A program made the translations under genes and the position numbers. A stretch of DNA of 64,000 bases, taken from assembly GCA_021495925.1 (NCBI GenBank), contig JAKEKT010000034.1, positions 62,001-126,000 of the forward strand, in the 5' to 3' direction. This DNA comes from Diplodia intermedia. Its lineage: Eukaryota; Ascomycota; Dothideomycetes; Botryosphaeriales; Botryosphaeriaceae. Of this stretch, positions 57,830 through 64,000 are shown piece after piece (position 1 is the first letter of the stretch; the number at the start of each line of letters is the position of its first letter). Under the pieces are notes generated by a model. That model was not told the origin of the DNA, did no database searches, and was given only the letters and a program-made list of their open reading frames with translations.

Positions 57830-58540
57830 GCTACGGCGACGACGGCTGTTGCCAAACCCGTGACAACAACACCCTCCTCCCCCTCCCCTCCTCCCTCGGC
57901 GCTACAAACCCCGACCCAGACACGTGCCTCGAGTCCACAACTAGCACCATCACCGGAGCCAACGCCAGGCATACCGGGGCCGTCGGTCCCACGGCGCGGG
58001 CCAGAACGTAGCGGCCGCACCGCATCTTCCTCATCATCATCACTCCCCTCGACAACCTCCTCCTCAACCTCGTCAACATCCTCGTCCCCGTCCTCGTCCC
58101 CGTCCTCCTCTTCCTCCTCATCCTCATCCTCCTCCTCCTCCAGCGACAGCACCAGCAGCACCATCACAGTACTCCAGCGCGACCGCGCCCACCCCTCCCC
58201 ATCCACCTGGCACCCCACGACACCGTCATCATCCGCCTCCTCCGACCCCTTCCTCCCCTTTCTGCCACCATCATCACCGCCATCGTCGCAACCACCACCA
58301 CCACCACCCCCCGGCGCAGCAGCCATGGTGATGGTGGCGCTGCAGCGGCGGATGCAGAGCGCGAGCGCGGCGTACCGGGTGCAGTGCGCGGCGTGCGGGC
58401 GGTGCCGGCCGGACCGGGGCCGGTTCTGCTGCAGCTGGCCGCCGGTGCACCTCGTGCTGTTCGGGGGCGCCGAGGGGGGCGGGGGCGGGGGGAGGAGGAG
58501 GGAGAGGAGGAGGGGGCCTGGGGGGTGGGGGGTGGGTTGA
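57329..58540 (+). CDS. Low-complexity hypothetical protein with a Cys-rich tail
   Basis: A 403-codon frame. It is His-, Pro-, Thr- (ACG repeat 57797-57827) and Ser-rich (58030-58150) for 330 residues, then has a short ordered-looking segment: MVMVALQRRMQSASAAYRVQ, then CAACGRCRPDRGRFCCSW, which could be a small zinc-binding cluster. An equally long frame on the opposite strand (57643-58764) is open only because of the repeats. In favour of the plus frame are the ATG context (AGCAATGTCC), the Cys cluster at the end and typical fungal Ser/Pro composition. I recognise no family, and the frame could be fortuitous. Confidence 0.35.
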
Positions 58541-59466
58541 TTTGATTTTTGGGTTGATGGTGGGTTGGTTGGTTGGTTGGTTGGTGTGGGGGGTGGGGAG
58601 GGATTGGGGGAGGGATTGAGGTGATGCTGGTGATGGGATGGGTGGATGGGAGAGGGTGGGTGACATGGGAGGACGGGAGGATTGCACGGATGGGATGGGA
58701 GAAATAAAGCGTAGGAGCGAGCGGGGGTTTTTTTTGTTTTTGCGGGATTAAATATACAATGCATTGAGGAGGGGCATATCTTGAGGCAGTAATAGAGATA
58801 TGGACTAAGATTTACATCTTGAAAAGGGAATTGTGTTTGACCTAGCTTTGTCTTGGTCCAAAGCCTCGGGTGTGGATGTGCGGAACTTGGGAAGCGATTC
58901 GGATGTACATATATTAGGCAGGCAGCGACTTAATCGCGGAGCAAGCAATAACATTGCCTCCCACACATCCTGGTGGCAATGTCGATGGCAATGGCAGCGG
59001 CGAGCCGGTCATGTGCTTTGTTGAGCGTGCGGATAAAAACCAACCACCAGTGTTTGTACAGATTGAGTTGTATCGAGGGCGACGCCGGCGGGACGCGTAC
59101 AGGTGGGTCTCTCCTGCCGAGCCAGGGCTGAGATGAAGACGGAGGTCCGGCCTTGGCAACGGTGATGGTTGTACTGAGGGCTCCAGAAGGTAGCGGCGGC
59201 ACAATTCGGGCATTGGCACGCGTGGCAGCGGCATTGGGGCCAGCAGTTGGAGCGGATGGTGGTTGGCTCTGAGTGCTGCGGCGACGATCGGAGGTCGCGG
59301 ATCTGGGGGCTGAGGCGTCAGGCGCGCCAAGGCCTCCTAGAATAGCGACCGTCCTGCCATCATCGCCCGCGCCTCATACACGCCTTCAACAAACACCTCG
59401 CCGCCCAGCAGCCGACTCCCCGCGCCCGTCGGATGCTCCTGTCGCAAAGGAGCCCTCGCGCGCACC
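58541..59466. other. Intergenic: 3' region and CDC50 upstream
   Basis: 0.9 kb. It starts with a TTGG/TGGG-rich stretch (58540-58680) and then carries the upstream sequence of the flippase-subunit gene. No gene is supported. Confidence 0.5.
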
Positions 59467-61022
59467 ATGTCGCAGACCGAAATGCAGCACACCGACTCGA
59501 TTAGCAGCAACGAGAACGATGCCATCGACACCAAGAAGACAAAGAGCAGGAGACCCGCCAGTACGATAGCCACGCCATGCCTGCCGCTCTCGCGCCATGA
59601 CTAACGCTTCCTCCGCCGCGCAGACACCGCCTTCCGCCAGCAGCGTCTCAAGGCCTGGCAGTACGTCGCTCCCGCCCGCTGCCGCTGTGCACCGCGCGGC
59701 CTCCGCTGACTGCCCGCAGGCCCATCCTCACCCCCAAGACTGTGCTCCCCCTCTTCTTCGCCGTCGGCATCATATTCGCGCCAATCGGCGGCTTGTTGAT
59801 ATGGGCGAGTTCGATGGTTCGTGGCCTCCAGCGGACAGCCGTGTCGCGGGCCTGGTGCTGACGAACGCCTTGCGCAGGTCGAGGAAATCTCCATCGATTA
59901 CACGGATTGCTACAACCAGTCGCCCGTTAATTCGGCCAATGTCACTTTCCCGCCGTCGTCCAACACCTTCGACGACGTGCCGACGGACCGCGTGTCGAAA
60001 TATTTCAAGGCCAGCAACCCGAGCGCGCTGGCCCCGTCGTGGGCGCACAGCTTCCGCAACACCAGCTATGATCCGGAAAACCCCCACAACACCACCGTCT
60101 GCTCCATCCAATTCGAGATCGAGAACGAGATCGGCCCGTCGGTGCTCCTGTACTACCGCCTCACCAACTTCTACCAGAACCACCGTCGTTATGTCAAGTC
60201 GGAGGATCCTTCGCAGCTCAAGGGCACCTTCCGCAGCAACGACTCCATCGATGCCAGCGATTGCGATCCGTTGAAGCTGAACGGCAAGGGGAAAGCCTAC
60301 TACCCGTGCGGTCTGATTGCGAACTCGGTGTTCAACGATACCTTCTCGCAGTTGCAGCGCCTTAACCCCGCGAGTGGACAGAGCGACTACTACAACATGA
60401 CGAACAAGGGCATCGCCTGGGACAGCGACAAGGAACTTTTCAAGAAGACTGCCTACACCAATGACCAGGTCGCGCCGCCGCCCAACTGGCAGGTCCGTTA
60501 CCCGAACGGCTACAACGACGACACTCCGATTCCCGATCTCTCCCAGGACGAGGGCTTTATGGTCTGGATGCGGACGGCCGGCCTTCCCACCTTCAGCAAG
60601 CTGGCAATGAGGAATGACGACGACAGCATGACCGTGGCCCGGTACCAGATCGACATTGATGACAGTAAGCTTGCTCCCGGTGCCGCGTGAATCCGGCCGC
60701 TAACGTTGGGCAGACTTCAATGTCACGGCTTATGGTGGCACCAAGGCCATTCTCATCTCAACCACGACCGTCATGGGTGGCAAGAACCCCTTCTTGGGCA
60801 TCGCCTATGTCGTTGTTGGCGGCATCTGCATCGTTCTCGGAACGCTCTTCACGGCGACGCACCTGATCAAGCCGAGGTAGGATCCATGTGACAAAGCCCT
60901 GGGCACGCTTGCTGACACGGAGGTACAGGAAACTTGGCGATCACACCTACCTGACGTGGAATAACGAGGGCGGCGGCACGGCAACTGCGACCGGCCGAAG
61001 CGCGAGACCCGGCGAAGCTTGA
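59467..61022 (+). CDS. CDC50: Cdc50/Lem3-family P4-ATPase (lipid flippase) subunit
   Basis: Six exons: 59467-59560, 59624-59660, 59720-59816, 59878-60664, 60714-60876 and 60929-61022 (423 aa). After a short cytosolic tail come NTAFRQQRLKAWQPILTPKT and the first membrane segment VLPLFFAVGIIFAPIGGLLI. A large lumenal domain follows with family blocks IDYTDC, LYYRLTNFYQNHRRYVKS, YYPCGLIANSVFNDTF, GIAWDSDKELFKKT and FMVWMRTAGLPTFSKL. A second membrane segment, FLGIAYVVVGGICIVLGTLF, and a short tail close the protein. Paired cysteines and N-glycosylation sequons (NTTV, NMTN) are visible in the lumenal part. Cdc50 proteins are obligatory partners that fold P4-ATPases, export them from the ER and help them flip aminophospholipids. 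Which paralogue (Cdc50, Lem3, Crf1) this is cannot be decided by eye. The third intron has a weak GTTCGT donor. Confidence 0.93.
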
Positions 61023-61576
61023 TGAGTTCGATCTGGATGTGATTACCGCGTGGATTCTTTGATTGTGGGCTCGGCGTTTGGGGCATGGGGTATGAAGATC
61101 GTGTAAGGCGGTCTTGGCTTTTTCCCTTCTAGAAGTCTCAAGTTTCCAATGATGAACCAAATTATTCTTCTCGACCTCCCCTTGCTGAAGGTGAAGAAGT
61201 TCTAGGCACACAATCACTAGCCCTAGGTCTCACCCGCGCTGACCTAGAAGCCTCGCCCACGCGACGGACCTTTGTCGCAGGGTGACACGCCGACAAGCTA
61301 CCGTTTGCATCGTTTTGGGAAAGCTCCAGAGTGCGCCACAGCCGCGTTCTAGAGAAGCAACCATCATTCCCGCTAAATGACCTCCACATGGCAGGGGATC
61401 CAGAACATGGTGAAAAATGGGATAAATATGGCGGCCATGGGCCCCAAAGATGGCAGCATCAGCACTCAGCAGCGCCGAGCATCTCCAGCAACCCGCACTC
61501 TCACGACTTCGTTATATTCTCGTCCACAATCCGAATTCGAATATTCGAACCAGCACCTCCGGCCAAGGCAGAGAAC
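61023..61576. other. Intergenic between CDC50 and M43 protease
   Basis: 0.55 kb, same-strand neighbours. It holds the protease promoter; a frame in phase with the protease extends upstream to 61331 but lacks signal-peptide character. Confidence 0.5.
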
Positions 61577-62434
61577 ATGCTCAAACGACTCCTCGTCCTC
61601 TTCTCCCTGAGCGCCCTGGCACTCGGCCAGCACTTCAACTGCTCGTCCAACGCGCACCCGGAGATCATCAAGGCCAACCTCGACCTGTACCACGCGGGGG
61701 TCAAGAACGGCGGGTCGGGGGCGACGCACGCGTCGCTGGCGACGCGGCAGAGCGCGGCCATCGCCGTCGACGCCTACTTCCACATCGTCGTGTCGGAGGC
61801 GAACAAGGCCAAGTACGGCAACTGGCACCAGATGGCGGCGGACCAGGCGGCGGTGATGAACAAGGCGTACAACAGGCACGGCATCAGCTTCAACCTCAAG
61901 GGGGCGGAGCTGACGGTCAGCAACGCGTGGGCGGTCGGCGACAACGGCGACACGGCGGCCATGAAGAAGGCGCTGCGCCGCGGCGGCTACGCCGCGCTCA
62001 ACATCTACTTCCACTCGGACTTTGCGGGCCTGGGCACCTGCACCATGCCCGCCAGCATCGGCGCCAGCCCGACGCCGGCGACGTACGTCAACGACGGCTG
62101 CGAGGTGGCGGCGGCGACGATGCCAGGCGGCGACCGCGTCAAGTTCAACTTGGGCATGACGGCCGTCCACGAGACGGGCCATTGGCTCGGCTTGCTGCAC
62201 ACGTTCGAGGGCAACTCGTGCGATGGCCCCGGCGATGGCATTGCGGATACCCCCGCTGAGTCCGTCGCTACCGATAAGTGCCCCGTCGGTAAGGACTCGT
62301 GCCCTAATTCGCCCGGCGTCGATCCCATCCGTAACTACATGGACTACAGCTGGGATGAGTGCTATGAGGACTTTACGCCCGGCCAGGAGAAGAGGATGAA
62401 GGATCTTTGGGGCCAATTCAGGAACGGGAAGTGA
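61577..62434 (+). CDS. Secreted M43 (pappalysin-family) zinc metalloprotease
   Basis: Single exon, 285 aa. Residues 1-17 (MLKRLLVLFSLSALALG) form a signal peptide, which sets the start at 61577 rather than the in-frame ATG 82 codons upstream. The metzincin zinc signature is complete: HETGHWLGLLH at 198-208 (H198, E199 base, H202, H208), with the Met-turn NYMDYSWDECYEDFTPGQ (M255). Six cysteines around GNSCDGPGDGIADTP, DKCPVG, DSCPNS and ECYEDFT match the M43B layout. There is only a short propeptide region. Relatives include Coccidioides Mep1 and metalloproteases of insect- and plant-associated fungi that cleave extracellular or surface proteins. The substrate here is unknown. Confidence 0.93.
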   Translation: MLKRLLVLFSLSALALGQHFNCSSNAHPEIIKANLDLYHAGVKNGGSGATHASLATRQSAAIAVDAYFHIVVSEANKAKYGNWHQMAADQAAVMNKAYNRHGISFNLKGAELTVSNAWAVGDNGDTAAMKKALRRGGYAALNIYFHSDFAGLGTCTMPASIGASPTPATYVNDGCEVAAATMPGGDRVKFNLGMTAVHETGHWLGLLHTFEGNSCDGPGDGIADTPAESVATDKCPVGKDSCPNSPGVDPIRNYMDYSWDECYEDFTPGQEKRMKDLWGQFRNGK

Positions 62435-63929
62435 GGCGTGGGGGAGTGTGTCACGGGCGATCTGGTCGAGGTGGAGAGAGAAAAGAGCTGGGGATTTGGG
62501 AGGTGATCTGGCGCCCGCGATCGGATTCGATTGGGTCAAGAGGCGTATGTCTGTAGTGTTTCTTGCTGCTTCTTGTCGTTATTATCCTGCTTTCTTCCTG
62601 CTTCGGATGCTTGCTCGAGAAACACATTGCATTGGGTGGCCGTTCCCGCCGCCCTGCTCCACGCTCGCTCGCTCGTGTCGATGGTCTTTGGTTCTGTTGT
62701 TCATAGGGATGTTGGGGCTTGGGATTATAGATACAGTATACAGCACTAAATATCCGGCTTTTCCCACCAGGTTCCGTTCCGTTCCGTTCCGCAACCATAG
62801 GTCTTTCCTCTCTCCAAACCCCCCTCCTCCTTAGCCCATTCGTTGCCAAGATTACCCAATCGGGGAGCCGGGCAAACGTCTTCGGTCCGACCGGTCGATC
62901 GAACCACACACCTCATCACCGACACTTTTTCATTCCTTCGCCATCCGCGGCAACTGCTTTCCTCAAGACCGACCCCCGGTTTTCCTGACTAAAAGTATAT
63001 CCTGAGTGCAGTGCCCACTATATTATATTGCCCTGCTGCTCTCCACATGGACCCTCCTTCTCGCCCTCGCTTTCGCGAATGTAGTGAAGGGAAAGAATTA
63101 AATCGGGTCCTTTTCCTCCGTTCGAACGAGGTCAGGCGATGATAAGGACATGGCTTGAGATTTCTTCTCAACCCATCAAGTTTGGGGGTGTGGGGTGGGG
63201 GGTGGCGCGCCGCCCCGGGTCTGGGTCTGTCTGGGCTTCGATGCTGTCGCCGGCGGACGAGGATCATCACTCCTTCTCGCCTTCTCCCTCCAACAACGAC
63301 GACAACGTCGGCGCTACTTCCTACCTACTTGCTCGACGGTGAGTCGGCGGAGTGCCCCTTCGCTAGTGCCGGACGCGAATTGCCCGTTGCGGCGGTTGGC
63401 AGACGACGGGAGCGGGCACCATCCGCGACGACGGCCGCTCCGGGGCAACTGCACCATCGCTGCATGTGCCGAATTGGGAAGTTGGTGTAGAGGTAGGTTC
63501 GAGGCACGGGAGGTAGACAGACAGACCGACCGCTTGGGGGAGGGGGGGAGGAATGCGGGTATGGCCTGGCCTGGCCGGGCCTGGTGTGTGTACTCTTATT
63601 TCTCTACTCACTCCCCTCCCCACGCAACCACACCAATCTCGGAACCCGGGGGTGCGGTAGAATGGGGACTGACCCGCAAGCAACCGCTGTTTCTGCTTTT
63701 CGAAAGAAGTGATGGCGGGTCTTCGGCGTCGAAGGTGAGGACGCGTGGCGGGAGGACGAGCGGGATGCGAGAAAGAGAGTGGGCGCGACAAAGATGGATA
63801 TCAGGCCACTTTGCTTGTGTCTCCTTGGTGGTTGTCTCTTTAACGTTGTGGTGCTCGGCTCTTCCTTCCAGCAACGCAGCGGGTGATACAAGAAATTGGC
63901 CCTCCCACAGGTCGTGCGTTATATTCATG
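62435..63929. other. Intergenic to right edge
   Basis: 1.5 kb with no supported gene. Chance frames (for example 63195-63938 plus) overlap each other and lack domains. Confidence 0.5.
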
Positions 63930-64000
63930 GGTGGTTGAGTTTATGATCTAGACGTAAATATGCGCATATAAAGTTACATTTACGTCCGGACCTTGGGATT
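63930..64000 (+). repeat. Short terminal-inverted-repeat element, copy 3, cut by window end
   Basis: GGTGGTTGAGTTTATGATCT, then AGACGT, corresponds to the left arm of the NUP57-intron copy, and 63982-64000 ACGTCCGGACCTTGGGATT to its right arm, in the same orientation. The centre (ATATGCGCATATAAAG) is more diverged. The last ~12 bases of the right arm fall outside the window. Confidence 0.65.

Noticed and set aside
57643..58764. 373-codon minus-strand frame opposite the low-complexity ORF
   Set aside because: Open only because trinucleotide repeats avoid stops in several frames; no ordered segment.

Overview
The window is nuclear DNA of a filamentous ascomycete (Pezizomycotina). The evidence is intron-containing genes with short GT-AG introns (about 40-110 nt), CT-rich 5' leaders, GC-rich Ser/Pro-rich low-complexity proteins, and a set of fungal orthologues: Set2, Iws1, Rce1, Tom5, the complex I 20.8 kDa subunit, Nup57, Cdc50/Lem3, LicD and a Fun19-like SWIRM protein. 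A Dothideomycete is my best guess, but it rests on general impression only. A secreted RALF-like peptide and a secreted M43 protease suggest an organism that lives on plants. I see no tRNA, rRNA or CRISPR array, and no large transposon.

Layout: 0-0.4 kb, 3' end of an unknown gene. 1.2 kb, a small terminal-inverted-repeat element. 1.4-2.7 kb, a ubiquitin-like/WLM metalloprotease. 3.6-4.7 kb, a secreted LicD-domain protein with a 10-nt micro-exon. 7.9-9.4 kb, mitochondrial GABA transaminase. 10.4-13.5 kb, Set2 H3K36 methyltransferase. 16.9-18.2 kb, an AT-hook protein. 19.9-21.3 kb, Rce1 CAAX protease. 22.3-25.0 kb, a Ser-rich membrane protein.

26-35 kb looks accessory: a berberine-bridge-like FAD oxidase with an apparent one-base frameshift, a DUF7708 NLR-like protein lacking a Walker A motif, a divergently transcribed DUF7025-type AAA ATPase, and a 72-residue secreted peptide that closely resembles plant rapid alkalinization factors (RALF).

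39-47 kb is compact housekeeping: a bHLH factor, then NDUFA8/nuo20.8 divergent from NUP57, then TOM5 divergent from IWS1. Each divergent pair shares an intergenic region of about 380 bp. From 46.9 to 55.3 kb there is an 8.3-kb stretch with no gene I can support, rich in microsatellites at its left end. It lies upstream of the SWIRM (Fun19-like) gene. 57-62.5 kb holds a low-complexity ORF, a Cdc50/Lem3 flippase subunit and the secreted M43 metalloprotease.

The same 80-85 bp hairpin-forming element occurs three times: 1.2 kb, inside the last NUP57 intron at 44.0 kb, and cut by the right edge of the window. Exon boundaries were worked out by hand from splice signals and reading phase. No search or alignment was run.
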